Positions 26,427-36,139 are shown, counted from the stretch's first letter. The stretch is 64,000 bases of DNA from Hymenobacter aranciens (GCF_030580865.1 NZ_JAUQSY010000004.1:62001-126000); one strand, 5' to 3'. Notes: generated by a model not told the origin, from the sequence alone. Translations and numbers: made by a program.

Positions 26427-26457
26427 AAAAGCCCCGCCGACCAACGCCAGCGGGGCT
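26427..26457 (-). terminator. Terminator after the aldehyde dehydrogenase gene
   Basis: AGCCCCGC pairs with GCGGGGCT over a CGACCAACGCCA loop, with four T on the minus strand. Stem and loop are close to those at 16995-17026, and both adjoin tandem arrays. Confidence 0.7.
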
Positions 26458-26492
26458 CTCTATCTTGTACTCTGAATCAACTGAAACCGCCG

Positions 26493-28031
26493 TTAGGGCT
26501 TCTCCGGCAGCAGTGTGGCTTCGGGGTAATTGCCCAGCACGGGCGTCGGGCCGTTGGTCACGGCTTCCACCAGCAGCTGGCCGCCCACGAAGGCGCCTTT
26601 CCACGACTCGCCCAGGCCACCGAACACCTCGGCCCGGTCGCCGCGCGAGCGCAGCTGGTTGATGCCAACTTTGAAGGCGCGCACCTCGCGGGCGGTGCGG
26701 GCGGCCCACTTGACATCGTCGGAGGCCACGGCGGCTACCAGGGCGCCGTTGGAGATGTTCATTTCGCCCACCAGTTCCTCCACGCGGTCCACCAATACGA
26801 TGCTGTCGATGGGGCCGAAGGGCTCTTTGAAGTAGAGCTCGGCCTGGCGGGGCAGCCCCACCAGGGCGCGGGGCGCCCGGTAGGCCGAGCGGTCCTGGCC
26901 GGGCAGGAAGAGGCTGTCGTCCAATTGGCCTTCGTAGATGGGCGTGGCGCCGGTTTGCAGGGCGTTGGTGTAAAGGCGGTCGAGGTCTTCGGCCTGCCGG
27001 GCGTTGATAACGGGGCCGAAGGCCAGGTTGGGCAGCGCATCACCGGCCTTGTCTACCAGCGTGGGGTTACCCACTTTCAGACTGCGGATGGCCTCCCAGT
27101 ACGTCTCCAGAAAGCGCGGGAACAGCCGCCGCTCCACCACGAAGCGCACGTAGGCGGTGCAGCGCTGCTTGCCGTAGTCGTAGCCCTTCTTGAGCTGCTC
27201 GCCGAGGGCCGCCCAGTCGCTGTAATCCCAGATACCGTAGGTGTTAACGCCCTCCATTTCGAGCATGTAGCGCTTGTCTTCCGAGGCCAGGGCGTCGGCG
27301 ATGTTGCGGCCGTTATAACGGCCGCCCACGAAGCTGAGGCAGTCCACGGCCGCATGCCGCACCAGCACTTCGCTGAGCTCGCCGCCGCTGCCGCTCACCA
27401 GCGTCACGGGCACGCCGGCGCGGCGCACCAGCGCAAAGGCCAGGCTGAGCGAGATGAAACCGCCGTCAGTAGGCGTTTTGGCGATGACGGAGTTGCCGCA
27501 CAGCGCCTGCGTCAGCACGGCGTGCAGCAGCACCGAGAAGGGGTAGTTCCAAGAGGCAATGTTGCTCACGAGGCCCAGCGGCGTGCGCTGGCCCAGCATG
27601 CCTTCGATGTTATCGACGTACCACTGCACGCCGTCGATGGCACGGTCGATGTCGGTGACGCCCAGCTTGTAGGTTTTGCCGATTTCCCATATCAGCAGCT
27701 TGCCGATGAGGTCCTGCTGCGGGCGCAGGGCATCGAGGGCGGCCTGCACGCGGGCCTTGCGCTCGTCGAGGTCGGTGGCGGCCCAGGCGGTGGCTTCGGC
27801 TTTGGCGGCCAGCACGGCGCGCTCGGCGGTGGCGTGGTCGAGCATGGGCAGGCTGCCGAGCAAGCTGCCGTCGATGGGCGAGTGGAAGTCGCGGGGCGTG
27901 CCGGGGGCTTGCCAGCGGCCTTCCAGCAGGTTGAGGAAGCGGCCGTTGTGGTCGAATATTTCGGGCGTCGCCTGCTTGGTGAGGGCCAGCAAACCGGCAA
28001 ATTCTACTTCGGGCGCGATGATTTTGGACAT
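26493..28031 (-). CDS. NAD(P)-dependent aldehyde dehydrogenase family protein
   Basis: The 512-residue enzyme has the cofactor-binding segment SNIASWNYPFSVLLHAVLTQ, catalytic general base Glu in MLEMEGVNTYG and the catalytic Cys in GKQRCTAYVR. The C-terminus carries GINQLRSRGDRAEVFGGLGE. It oxidises an aldehyde to an acid; the substrate is not defined by sequence. It lies 81 bp after fructose-1,6-bisphosphatase on the same strand and may be co-transcribed with it. ATG is at 28031. Confidence 0.85.
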   Translation of the reverse strand: MSKIIAPEVEFAGLLALTKQATPEIFDHNGRFLNLLEGRWQAPGTPRDFHSPIDGSLLGSLPMLDHATAERAVLAAKAEATAWAATDLDERKARVQAALDALRPQQDLIGKLLIWEIGKTYKLGVTDIDRAIDGVQWYVDNIEGMLGQRTPLGLVSNIASWNYPFSVLLHAVLTQALCGNSVIAKTPTDGGFISLSLAFALVRRAGVPVTLVSGSGGELSEVLVRHAAVDCLSFVGGRYNGRNIADALASEDKRYMLEMEGVNTYGIWDYSDWAALGEQLKKGYDYGKQRCTAYVRFVVERRLFPRFLETYWEAIRSLKVGNPTLVDKAGDALPNLAFGPVINARQAEDLDRLYTNALQTGATPIYEGQLDDSLFLPGQDRSAYRAPRALVGLPRQAELYFKEPFGPIDSIVLVDRVEELVGEMNISNGALVAAVASDDVKWAARTAREVRAFKVGINQLRSRGDRAEVFGGLGESWKGAFVGGQLLVEAVTNGPTPVLGNYPEATLLPEKP

Positions 28032-28112
28032 GAGTCGGGAGGGCCGGCCCGACGGGGCCGACGAAGTAACGATGAGACGGAAGTAAAGCCGGAAAGGTGG
28101 CCCAGGGTTTAC

Positions 28113-29177
28113 CTATTCGGCGGCGGCCTGCAGCTCGTGCACCAGTTCGGCCGAGCCCACGAAGAAGGGCACGCGCTGGTGGAGGTTTTTGGTGGGCGGC
28201 ACGTCGAGCACGGCGGTGCGGCCCGTCACGGCCACGCCGCCCGCCTGTTCGATGAGCATCGCCAGCGGGTAGCACTCGTAGAGCAGGCGCAGTTTGCCGG
28301 CCGGCTTGGCGGTGGTGGCCGGGTAGAGGTAGATGCCGCCCGTGAAGAGGTTGCGGTGGTAGTCGGCCACCAGCGAGCCCACGTAGCGGCCCGTCAGGCG
28401 GCGCTCCTTGCAGGTGGTGAGAAAGCCCCGCACGTACTCGGGGTAGTCGAGCCAATTCCCTTCATTACAGGAGAATATATTGCCCTGCGCGGGAATCTTA
28501 ATGTCGGGGTGCGAGAGGAAAAACTCGCCCAGCGAGTGCTCATACGTGAAGCCCGTGACGCCGTGCCCGGTGGTGTACACCAGCATGGTGCTGGAGCCGT
28601 ACAGGATGTAGCCCGCCGCCACCTGCGCCCGGCCGCCCTGCAAAAAGTCTTCGGCCCGCGCCGGCCCGCCCGTCCGGCTCACCCGCCGGTAAATCGCGAA
28701 AATGGTCCCGATGCTGATGTTCACATCAATGTTGCTGGAGCCGTCGAGCGGGTCGATGGCCACCACATATTTACCCTGGTGATTACCGGTTTGCACAATA
28801 TCCTCGTCTTCTTCCGACAGGATGGCGCAGCACTCGCCGCCATTGGTCAGCGCCCGGATGAAGCGGATGTTGGCTTCTACATCAAGCCGCTGCTGGGCCT
28901 CGCCCTGCACGTTCTGCTCGCCCATGGCCCCGGTGATGCGCGAGAGGCCCGCCCGGTTCACCTCACGGTTCACAATTTTACCCGCCAGGGCAATGTCGCG
29001 TAGCAGTTGCGAGAGCTCCCCGGTGGCGTATGGGAACTCAGTTTGCTTGCGCATGATGTAGCGCTCGAGCGTGGTGCCCACGGGCAGGGCGAGGCGGTCT
29101 TCGGTGGCGGGCTGGGCCACGGGGCGGGGTTTGGGGGCGGACGACAGTTTGGTCACAGCAGGGCTAGGATGGAGCAT
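28113..29177 (-). CDS. fbp: Class I fructose-1,6-bisphosphatase
   Basis: The 354-residue protein has the class I metal-binding motif [13 protein letters not shown] (about 158-170), upstream acidic ligands in LSEEDEDI, and [16 protein letters not shown] near the C-terminus. It makes fructose 6-phosphate in gluconeogenesis. That step is needed when cells grow on uronic acids, which enter metabolism as pyruvate and triose phosphate. A DUF4440 gene ends 16 bp upstream on the same strand. The first 30 residues are Pro/Ser-rich and may be non-essential; ATG is at 29177. Confidence 0.95.
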   Translation of the reverse strand: MLHPSPAVTKLSSAPKPRPVAQPATEDRLALPVGTTLERYIMRKQTEFPYATGELSQLLRDIALAGKIVNREVNRAGLSRITGAMGEQNVQGEAQQRLDVEANIRFIRALTNGGECCAILSEEDEDIVQTGNHQGKYVVAIDPLDGSSNIDVNISIGTIFAIYRRVSRTGGPARAEDFLQGGRAQVAAGYILYGSSTMLVYTTGHGVTGFTYEHSLGEFFLSHPDIKIPAQGNIFSCNEGNWLDYPEYVRGFLTTCKERRLTGRYVGSLVADYHRNLFTGGIYLYPATTAKPAGKLRLLYECYPLAMLIEQAGGVAVTGRTAVLDVPPTKNLHQRVPFFVGSAELVHELQAAAE

Positions 29178-29193
29178 AAGGCAGGAAAGATAC

Positions 29194-29652
29194 TTAGGAA
29201 GCCAGCTTCTGCGACTGCCACAGCACCACCTGCCAGCCTTTCTTCTTGTCTTTCACCTGCACCACCACGTACTTGAGGTGGGCCAGATTGGGCTGGCCAT
29301 CTGCCTTCGGCGGCAGGGTGATGAGGATGGTACCGTTGACGACGGCCGTCTTGCCACCGGCGTACACCCGCACGTTAATGGCCTCCACGTCAATCTTGTC
29401 GTACTGGCTTTTGCCGTCGCGGATGCTCTGGATGTAGTCGGACTTGCCGTTCTGCTTGCCGCTGGCGTGGGTATAGATGAGGTCGTCGGCGAAGACCTTT
29501 TCCAGGAAGGCGTAGTCCTTGCTCACCTGCGCGGCGAAGCGCTGGCGCTCCAGGTTTTCCACTTCCTGGCGGGCATCGGCGGGGGCCTTGCGGGCTATGG
29601 CGACGGCCCCGAGCAAGGCCAGCACGAGCGTAAAAAGCAGGGTCTTTCTCAT
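29194..29652 (-). CDS. Secreted DUF4440 / SnoaL-like protein
   Basis: The 152-residue protein has a signal peptide ([20 protein letters not shown]) followed by one NTF2-like domain: [64 protein letters not shown]4440 domains form small alpha-beta cones; most have no proven activity. It precedes fbp by 16 bp. A palindromic repeat lies just upstream of its ATG at 29652. Confidence 0.8.
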   Translation of the reverse strand: MRKTLLFTLVLALLGAVAIARKAPADARQEVENLERQRFAAQVSKDYAFLEKVFADDLIYTHASGKQNGKSDYIQSIRDGKSQYDKIDVEAINVRVYAGGKTAVVNGTILITLPPKADGQPNLAHLKYVVVQVKDKKKGWQVVLWQSQKLAS

Positions 29653-29669
29653 AACGAATAGTGGCAGAT

Positions 29670-29763
29670 GTAGAGACGCAATATTTTGCGTCTCGTCGTT
29701 GAACGATGCTTGAACGACTTCCTAGTGGCGTGAACGGCAAGACGCAAAATATTGCGTCTCTAC
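29670..29763. repeat. Palindromic intergenic repeat, family B copy 1
   Basis: Arms 29670-29693 and 29740-29763 are a perfect 24-bp inverted repeat (GTAGAGACGCAATATTTTGC onward). Each arm is itself nearly palindromic. The centre reads CGTCGTTGAACGATGCTTG. A homologous element lies at 47419-47502. It separates the DUF4440-fbp run from exuT. Confidence 0.8.
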
Positions 29764-29775
29764 TCTCTGACAGAC

Positions 29776-31149
29776 CTAAGCTTTGACTTCTTCATCCAGC
29801 TGAATGGGCTCCATGCGGGGCACCAGCGTGAACATAATCAGCCAGGCCAGCAGGTAGGCGCCGCCGCAAATCAGGAAGGTGATGAAGTAGGCGGTTTCGG
29901 GCTGCTCACTGTAGTGCACAATCAGCTGTTTCTGAATAAGCGCCGTGAAGGCAATGCCGCCCAGCCCGCCAGCCATGCCCCCGATGCCCGTGACCGAGGC
30001 CACCGCCCGCTTCGGAAACATGTCCGACACGGTCGTAAAAATATTGGCGCTCCACGCCTGGTGAGCGGCCGCCGCAATGCCGATAACCAGCACCGCCAGC
30101 CACATATTCAGCTGCCCCAGGTACTGCGCAAACACAATCGGGAACACGCAGCAGGCAATGAGCAGCATGGTGCGCTTGCGGGCCGCAAAGGCGGGCAGGC
30201 CACGCTTGATAAAGCCCAGCGGCAAGTAGCCGCCGCTCACGCTCCCGATGCTCGAAAGAACGTAGACGGCCGCCACCGGCAAAGCCACCTGCGTGCCCTT
30301 CAGGTTGTATTCCTTACCCAGGAAATCAGGCAGCCAGAACAGGTAGAACCACCAGATGGGGTCGGTCAGGAACTTGCCGGCCACGAAAGCCCAGGTTTGC
30401 CGGAAGCCCAGCAGCTTGCCCCACGAGGCTTTCGGCTTCTCTTCCACCACCACGCTTTCGGTGGGCAGCCCGGCCGGCAGGTCGGCATTGATGTAGTCGA
30501 ATTCGGCCTTGCTCAGGCGCTTGCTTTTGGCGGGGGTGTCGTACACCAGCATCCAGAGCACCAGCCAGATAAACCCAAGCGCGCCAGTGATTAAAAAGGC
30601 CCACTGCCAGCCGTAGCGTTCGGCAATGAACGGCACCGAAAGCGGGGCAATAATGGCCCCCACGTTGGAGCCGGAGTTGAAGATGCCCGTAGCCAGCGCC
30701 CGCTCGCGCTGCGGAAACCACTCAGCCGTCGTCTTGATGGCGGCCGGGAAGTTACCCGCCTCGGTGATGCCCAGAAACGCCCGCGCCACCCCGAAACCCA
30801 GCGTACTGCTCACCAGCGCATGCCCCATCGCCGCCACGCTCCACAGCGTAGTAGCCAGGGCATAACCCAGCTTGGTGCCCAGCTTATCAACGGCCCGACC
30901 CGCGCCCACCATGCCAATGGCGTACGCCAGCTTGAAAGCTATTTCGATGTTGGCGTAGTCGGTATCCTTCCACTCGAAAGCCGTTTGCAGGTAAGGCTTC
31001 AGCAGGGAAATTACCGCCCGGTCGAGGTAGTTGATGGTGGTGGCAAAAAATACCAGCGCGCAGATGGTCCAGCGGTATTTGCCCACGGTGGCGTTGCTGT
31101 TGTGGTTGGTCGCACCGGGCGGCGGGGCAGTTGATACAGTGGGTGTCAT
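29776..31149 (-). CDS. exuT: MFS hexuronate transporter
   Basis: The 457-residue protein has 12 predicted helices and ACS-family features: INYLDRAVISLLKPYLQ in helix 1, GITEAGNFPAAIKTTAEWFP and the duplicated C-half. This is the ExuT type, which imports galacturonate or glucuronate by proton symport. It is the last gene of the uronate run, 10 bp after the KDPG aldolase gene, which strongly supports a uronate substrate. ATG is at 31149. Confidence 0.9.
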   Translation of the reverse strand: MTPTVSTAPPPGATNHNSNATVGKYRWTICALVFFATTINYLDRAVISLLKPYLQTAFEWKDTDYANIEIAFKLAYAIGMVGAGRAVDKLGTKLGYALATTLWSVAAMGHALVSSTLGFGVARAFLGITEAGNFPAAIKTTAEWFPQRERALATGIFNSGSNVGAIIAPLSVPFIAERYGWQWAFLITGALGFIWLVLWMLVYDTPAKSKRLSKAEFDYINADLPAGLPTESVVVEEKPKASWGKLLGFRQTWAFVAGKFLTDPIWWFYLFWLPDFLGKEYNLKGTQVALPVAAVYVLSSIGSVSGGYLPLGFIKRGLPAFAARKRTMLLIACCVFPIVFAQYLGQLNMWLAVLVIGIAAAAHQAWSANIFTTVSDMFPKRAVASVTGIGGMAGGLGGIAFTALIQKQLIVHYSEQPETAYFITFLICGGAYLLAWLIMFTLVPRMEPIQLDEEVKA

Positions 31150-31159
31150 ACCGGGTGGG

Positions 31160-31810
31160 TTAGCGGGCGAGGGTGGAAACGTAGTGCATCAGCGGCGCCA
31201 CGCGGGCGGTGATGGCGGCCGGGTCGGCATCTTTGAAGAGTTGGGAGCCCATGCCAACGGCATTCACGCCGGCGCCCAGCCAATCGCTGAGGCTGGCAAT
31301 GGTGGGCTCCACGCCGCCCGTCACCATCAGCTTGAGGTGGGGCATGGGGCCGCGCAGGGCTTTGATGTAATCGGGACCGACGAGGTTGCCGGGGAAAATC
31401 TTCACCACGGCCGCGCCCAGCTGGCTGGCCTGGTGTATTTCGTTGGGTGTGAGGGCGCCGGGCAGCCAGGGAATATTCTGCTCGCGGCACAGCGCGCCCA
31501 CGGCGGGCGTGGTCACGGGCTGCACCACGAAGTCGGCCCCGGCTAGGATAAACTGCGTGGCCTCCTCGGCCGTGTAGATGGTGCCGATGCCCAGCGTCAG
31601 GCTGGGGCACTCGTGCCGCACGTACTCCTGAAGCTGCTTAAAGACGGCCAACGCGTTAGCTCCCCGGTTCACGAACTCGAACGCCCGGATGCCGCCGTCG
31701 TAGCAGGCCCGCACCACGGCCTGCGCCTGGGCGGGGTCGGCATGGTAGTACACCGGCACCACCGGGTAATGGAGTAAAGTAGCAAGCGTCTGGTCGGAGG
31801 AGAAAGGCAT
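31160..31810 (-). CDS. eda: 2-dehydro-3-deoxy-phosphogluconate aldolase
   Basis: The 216-residue class I aldolase has the Schiff-base Lys in VVKIFPGNLVGPDYI and the catalytic Glu region RAFEFVNRG. GALTPNEIHQA and the phosphate loop MVTGGVEP are also present. It splits KDPG into pyruvate and glyceraldehyde 3-phosphate, the last step of uronate breakdown. It lies between kdgK (23 bp) and exuT (10 bp) on the same strand. ATG is at 31810. Confidence 0.93.
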   Translation of the reverse strand: MPFSSDQTLATLLHYPVVPVYYHADPAQAQAVVRACYDGGIRAFEFVNRGANALAVFKQLQEYVRHECPSLTLGIGTIYTAEEATQFILAGADFVVQPVTTPAVGALCREQNIPWLPGALTPNEIHQASQLGAAVVKIFPGNLVGPDYIKALRGPMPHLKLMVTGGVEPTIASLSDWLGAGVNAVGMGSQLFKDADPAAITARVAPLMHYVSTLAR

Positions 31811-31833
31811 TTTTCTAGCTATTAACGAACAAT

Positions 31834-32844
31834 TTATCTTAGTAACCGGCCGCTGGTGTTGCCCTTCATCACTTCCTCCACTTCGGCCACCGTCACTAGG
31901 TTGATGTCGCCGTGGATGGTGTGCTTCAGCGCCGAAGCGGCGACGCCGAAGGCCAGCGCCCTGAGCAATTCCGGGTAAGTGAGCGAGCCGTAGATGAAGC
32001 CCGCCATAAAGGCGTCGCCGCCGCCGATGCGGTCCACGATAGGGCTGAGTTCGTAGCTGGGTGTGGTGTGGAGGCCGGCGCCGTCGTAGGCTAGGCCGCT
32101 GAGGCTGTTGTGCGAGGCGCTGTGGGTGTGGCGCTGGGTGGTAATTACCTGTTTCACTTGCGGAAAGCAGGCCCTCACCTGCTGCGCCATCGAGACGAAG
32201 CTGTTTTCAGCATCGGATTTGGGTTGGATGCCGAACAGGTCGTCGGCATCGTTTTCGGAGCATACCAGCACATCGCAACCCGCTGCCAGCTCCGGCATCA
32301 CGTCCTGGGCGCGTTGGCCATATTGCCACAGGTTGCGACGGTAGTTCACATCGCCCGACACGGTGATGCCCAGGCGGCGCGCTGCCGCAATAGCCTCGCG
32401 GGTGGCCTGCGCCGCGGCGGCCGAAATGGCGGGTGTGATGCCCGTCCAGTGCAGCCAGCCAGCATTTTTCAGGATTTCATCCCAGTTGAAGTCCGCCGGA
32501 TTGAGCAGGTCGAAGGCCGAGCCGGCACGGTCGTACACCACTTTGCTGGGGCGCATGGCCGCGCCCACTTCCAGGAAGTAGAGCCCCAGCCGCGGCCCCC
32601 GAAAAACGGTGTGCCGCATATCAACGCCCAGCCGCTGAAACTGCTGCGTGGCGGCCCGGCCCAGGTCGTTATCCGGGAAGCAGGTGACGTGGGCGGCGGG
32701 CACGCCCAGGCCCGCCAGCGAGGCGGCCACGTTGGCCTCTCCCCCACCGTAAGTTAGCTCAAGGGCAGGAGCCTGTGCGAATCGGTAATTCAGCGGCGGC
32801 GAGAGTCGCATCATGATTTCGCCGAACGTGACGACTTGCTTCAT
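31834..32844 (-). CDS. kdgK: 2-dehydro-3-deoxygluconate kinase (PfkB family)
   Basis: The 336-residue sugar kinase has the first PfkB signature region LTYGGGEANVAASLAGLGVP and the second DRIGGGDAFMAGFIYG, whose Asp is the catalytic base. It phosphorylates KDG to KDPG, joining both uronate branches before the aldolase. The start is ATG 32844 (MKQVVTFGEIMMRLSPP); an upstream in-frame start at 32877 adds residues not typical of the family. eda follows after 23 bp. Confidence 0.92.
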   Translation of the reverse strand: MKQVVTFGEIMMRLSPPLNYRFAQAPALELTYGGGEANVAASLAGLGVPAAHVTCFPDNDLGRAATQQFQRLGVDMRHTVFRGPRLGLYFLEVGAAMRPSKVVYDRAGSAFDLLNPADFNWDEILKNAGWLHWTGITPAISAAAAQATREAIAAARRLGITVSGDVNYRRNLWQYGQRAQDVMPELAAGCDVLVCSENDADDLFGIQPKSDAENSFVSMAQQVRACFPQVKQVITTQRHTHSASHNSLSGLAYDGAGLHTTPSYELSPIVDRIGGGDAFMAGFIYGSLTYPELLRALAFGVAASALKHTIHGDINLVTVAEVEEVMKGNTSGRLLR

Positions 32845-32910
32845 AGCAGATATTTCTGGGGAAAATTGAAGCACCACCGGCCGCGCGTGGCCGTCGGCGG
32901 GGCCGGAAAA

Positions 32911-34350
32911 TTAGGCCTGCGCGGCCACAGGCAGCACTACCTCAGGCTGTTCGAAGCCGAAGTATTCCTGGGCGTTGTTGTAACAGATATTCTGCACCAG
33001 CTGGCCGAGCAGGGCGATATCGTGCGGCAATTCGCCGTTTTCCACGTCGTTGCCCAGCAGGTTGCAGAGCACGCGGCGGAAGTACTCGTGGCGCGGGTAC
33101 GACAGGAAGCTGCGCGAATCGGTGAGCATGCCCACGAAACGGCTCAGCAAACCCATGTTCGACAAAGCGTTGATTTGCTTTTCCATGCCGTCCTTCTGGT
33201 CCAGAAACCACCAGCCGGAGCCGAACTGCATCTTGCCGGCCACCGAGCCGTCGTTGAAGTTGCCAATCATCGTGGCAATTAACTCATTATCGGCCGGATT
33301 GAGATTGTAGAGAATAGTCTTCGCCAGCTTGTCCTGATTGTCGAGCCGGTCGAGGAAGCGCGACATTGCCTGGGCTTGGGAGAAGTCGCCGATGCTGTCC
33401 CAGCCCGTGTCGGGACCTAGTTCGCGGAGCATGCGGGTGTTGTTGTTGCGCAACGCTCCGAGGTGGAACTGCTGCGTCCAGCCCTTCTCCCAGTCCAACT
33501 CTGCCAAAAATTGCAGCAGGGCCGATTTGAGCTGCAGATTTTCGGACTTTTCCAGGGCCTGACCGCCGCGAATTTTGGCAAAAAGAGCGACTGCTTTCTC
33601 TTCCGTATAATCGGCCGCATAAATCTGCTCCAGGCCGTGGTCCGACAGGCGGCAGCCGTGCTCGGCAAAGAAATCATGACGGCGGCGCAGGGCCGCGTGC
33701 AGGTCGGCCAGGGTGGTGATTTCCACTCCGGCCGCCGCGCCCAGCCGGTCGAGGTAAGCGTTATAGCTCGGCGCATCATCCACGGCCATCGCCTTATCGG
33801 CGCGGAAGGCAGGCAGCACCTGCACCGCGAAATCACTGGCCGCCAGCGCCCGGTGGTACTCCAGCGAATCGGCCGGGTCATCGGTGGTGCAGAGGGTGTG
33901 CACGTTCATGCGCAGCAGCAGGTTGCGCACCGAGTATTCGGGCGTGCGGAGCTTGGCGCTGCACTCGTCGTAGATGCGGCGGGCGCTGTCCTTGTTCAGC
34001 AGCTCGCTGATGCCGAAGTAGCGCTGCAGCTCCAGGTGCGTCCAGTGGTAGAGCGGGTTGCGCAGAGTGTAGGGCACGGTCTCGGCCCACTTCTCAAACT
34101 TCTCCCAATCTGAGGCCGCGCCCGTGATGTAGTGCTCCGGCACGCCGTTGGCCCGCATGGCGCGCCACTTGTAGTGGTCGCCGTAGAGCCAGATTTGGGT
34201 CAGGTTATCAAACTGTTTATCCTCTGCAATCTGGTCGGGCAGCAGGTGGTTGTGGTAGTCGATAATCGGCATCGGCGCCGCAAACTCGTGGTAGAGCTGC
34301 CGGGCGGTGGCCGTTTGAAGCAGGAAGTCGGCGGAGAGGAAGGTTTTCAT
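32911..34350 (-). CDS. uxaC: Uronate isomerase
   Basis: The 479-residue enzyme has the metal-binding IIDYHNHLLPDQIAED near the N-terminus, WTHLELQRYFGI, LCTTDDPADSLEYH and VGMLTDSRSFLSYPRHEYFRR, all UxaC features. It turns galacturonate into tagaturonate (and glucuronate into fructuronate) in the cytoplasm. Length fits the family. It sits between uxaA and kdgK; a palindromic repeat separates it from uxaA. ATG is at 34350. Confidence 0.96.
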   Translation of the reverse strand: MKTFLSADFLLQTATARQLYHEFAAPMPIIDYHNHLLPDQIAEDKQFDNLTQIWLYGDHYKWRAMRANGVPEHYITGAASDWEKFEKWAETVPYTLRNPLYHWTHLELQRYFGISELLNKDSARRIYDECSAKLRTPEYSVRNLLLRMNVHTLCTTDDPADSLEYHRALAASDFAVQVLPAFRADKAMAVDDAPSYNAYLDRLGAAAGVEITTLADLHAALRRRHDFFAEHGCRLSDHGLEQIYAADYTEEKAVALFAKIRGGQALEKSENLQLKSALLQFLAELDWEKGWTQQFHLGALRNNNTRMLRELGPDTGWDSIGDFSQAQAMSRFLDRLDNQDKLAKTILYNLNPADNELIATMIGNFNDGSVAGKMQFGSGWWFLDQKDGMEKQINALSNMGLLSRFVGMLTDSRSFLSYPRHEYFRRVLCNLLGNDVENGELPHDIALLGQLVQNICYNNAQEYFGFEQPEVVLPVAAQA

Positions 34351-34373
34351 ATTATTTAATGCTTATCCAGAAC

Positions 34374-34471
34374 GTCATGCTGAACGCAGTGAAGCATCTC
34401 GCCTGTGGTAGTGACTTCTACCGATTGGGATTACTGCTGCACGCGAGATGCTTCACTGCGTTCAGCATGAC
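34374..34471. repeat. Palindromic intergenic repeat, family A copy 2
   Basis: Arms 34374-34401 and 34444-34471 are a perfect 28-bp inverted repeat (GTCATGCTGAACGCAGTGAA onward) around a 42-bp centre. It aligns with the element at 3480-3554 (GTCAT-CTGA-CG-GAAG spacing). It lies in the 124-bp gap between uxaA and uxaC inside the presumed operon, so it will be transcribed as a long hairpin. Confidence 0.8.
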
Positions 34472-34474
34472 AGT

Positions 34475-36130
34475 TTAAAGAGAAACGCCCCGTTTCCAGG
34501 GAATAAAATCGGTTTGGTCGTGGCGCACGGCGGCTACTTCTTCGCCGCTGGCTACGCGCACCACATAGTCCAGAATCCGCTCGCCGGCCTGCTCGATGGT
34601 TTCTTCGCCGTCGATGACCGTACCGGTGTTCAGGTCGATGATGTCGGGCATGCGGCGGGCCAGGGCGGTGTTGCTGGCGATTTTCACCACCGGGGCAATG
34701 GGATTGCCGGTAGGCGTACCCAAACCAGTGGTAAACAGCACGATATTCGCCCCCGAACCCACTTCGGCGGTGGTCGATTCCACGTCGTTGCCGGGGGTGC
34801 AGAGCAGGTTGAGGCCGGGTTTGGTCACCAGTTCAGGGTAGTCGAGCACGGCCACCACCGGCGACGAGCCGCCCTTGCGGGCCGCGCCGGCCGATTTCAT
34901 GGCGTCGGTGATGAGGCCGTCGCGGATATTGCCCGGCGAGGGGTTCATGTCGAAGCCCGAGCCCACGGCCACGGCGCTGTCGCCGTAGGCTTTCATGAGG
35001 CTGCTAAACCGCTCGGCGGTAGGCTGGTCCACGCTGCGGTCCACCAGCTCCTGCTCCACGCCGCAGAGCTCCGGAAACTCGGCCAGGATAACCGAGCCGC
35101 CCAGCGCCACCAGCATATCCGAGACGTGCCCGAGGGCCGGATTGGCCGAGATGCCGGAAAAGCCGTCGGAGCCGCCGCACTCCAAGCCGATATTGAGCTT
35201 GCTGAGCGGCGCGGGCTCGCGGCGGGCCTGGTTGGCCAGCATCAGCCCGGCAAAGGTCTGGCGTAGCGCCGTGCCGATAAGCTCGTCCTCGGTGCCCAGC
35301 TTCTGTTGGTCGAGAATGTACAAGGGCTTGGCAAACTGTGGGTCGCGCTTCGCGATTTCATCCTGCAGCATAGCGGCCTGCGCGTTCTGGCAACCCAGAC
35401 TGAGCACGGTGGCGCCGGCCACGTTGGGGTGCGTGATGTAACCGGCCAGCAGGCCGCACAGCGTCTGGGCATCCTGCCGGATGCCGCCGCAGCCGCCCTC
35501 ATGGGTCAGAAAACGAATGCCATCGACGTTCGGGAACGGCCGGTTGCGGGCCGCGTCGTCGCGGGCCGTTTGCAGGTCGGCATTCAGGATTTCTTCCACC
35601 GATTTGCCAGCCTTCAGCAAACTCAGCAGCTCCTGGGTCTGGGGCTGGTAGCTTTTGCGGCGGGCGTAGCCGAGGTCAGTCACCAGTGCCTGCTCCAGCA
35701 CCTGAATGTTGCGGTTCTCGCAGAACACCAGCGGGATAACCAGCCAGTAGTTGGCCGTACCCACCCGGCCATCGGGCCGGTGGAAGCCCAGGAAGGTGCG
35801 GTCCTGCCAGTGGCTGACGTCGGGTGCCGTCCAAGCGGCGCGGGTGTGGCGGGCGTGCTCGTCGTAGGAGTCGGTGGCGTGCTTGATGTTGGCCGTGGTG
35901 AGGCGGCCGCCGGGGCGGATGGCCTCGCGGGCCTGGCCCACGAGCACGCCGTACATGGTTACGTCCTGGCCGGGCGCGAGGCCTTCGGGAGCCAGCTTGT
36001 GCTTAGCCGGAATGGCCTCGGCCGTGGTCACGAACCCACCCTCCCACGGCACTTCCGTGCCGATGGGCAGGTCCACGAGGGCTACCAGCACGTTGTCGGC
36101 AGGATGAATGCGAGCTACTTGGTGTTTCAC
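34475..36130 (-). CDS. uxaA: Altronate dehydratase
   Basis: The 551-residue protein has the N-terminal SAF-like part (about 1-100) and the large C-terminal part with FLTHEGGCGGIRQDAQTLCG, LSLGCQNAQAA and LECGGSDGFSGISANPALG. Those Cys are the expected iron ligands of the UxaA/GarD family. It dehydrates altronate to KDG. The start is GTG at 36130 (MKHQVARIHPADNVLVAL), which matches the family N-terminus. It is 87 bp downstream of uxaB, with AT-rich inverted repeats in the gap. Confidence 0.95.
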   Translation of the reverse strand: MKHQVARIHPADNVLVALVDLPIGTEVPWEGGFVTTAEAIPAKHKLAPEGLAPGQDVTMYGVLVGQAREAIRPGGRLTTANIKHATDSYDEHARHTRAAWTAPDVSHWQDRTFLGFHRPDGRVGTANYWLVIPLVFCENRNIQVLEQALVTDLGYARRKSYQPQTQELLSLLKAGKSVEEILNADLQTARDDAARNRPFPNVDGIRFLTHEGGCGGIRQDAQTLCGLLAGYITHPNVAGATVLSLGCQNAQAAMLQDEIAKRDPQFAKPLYILDQQKLGTEDELIGTALRQTFAGLMLANQARREPAPLSKLNIGLECGGSDGFSGISANPALGHVSDMLVALGGSVILAEFPELCGVEQELVDRSVDQPTAERFSSLMKAYGDSAVAVGSGFDMNPSPGNIRDGLITDAMKSAGAARKGGSSPVVAVLDYPELVTKPGLNLLCTPGNDVESTTAEVGSGANIVLFTTGLGTPTGNPIAPVVKIASNTALARRMPDIIDLNTGTVIDGEETIEQAGERILDYVVRVASGEEVAAVRHDQTDFIPWKRGVSL

Positions 36131-36139
36131 TTTTTTAAT

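Noticed and set aside
26925..29003. 692-codon plus-strand frame
   Set aside because: It is antisense to aldehyde dehydrogenase and fructose-1,6-bisphosphatase, both with intact catalytic motifs. The composition is typical of a mirror frame.
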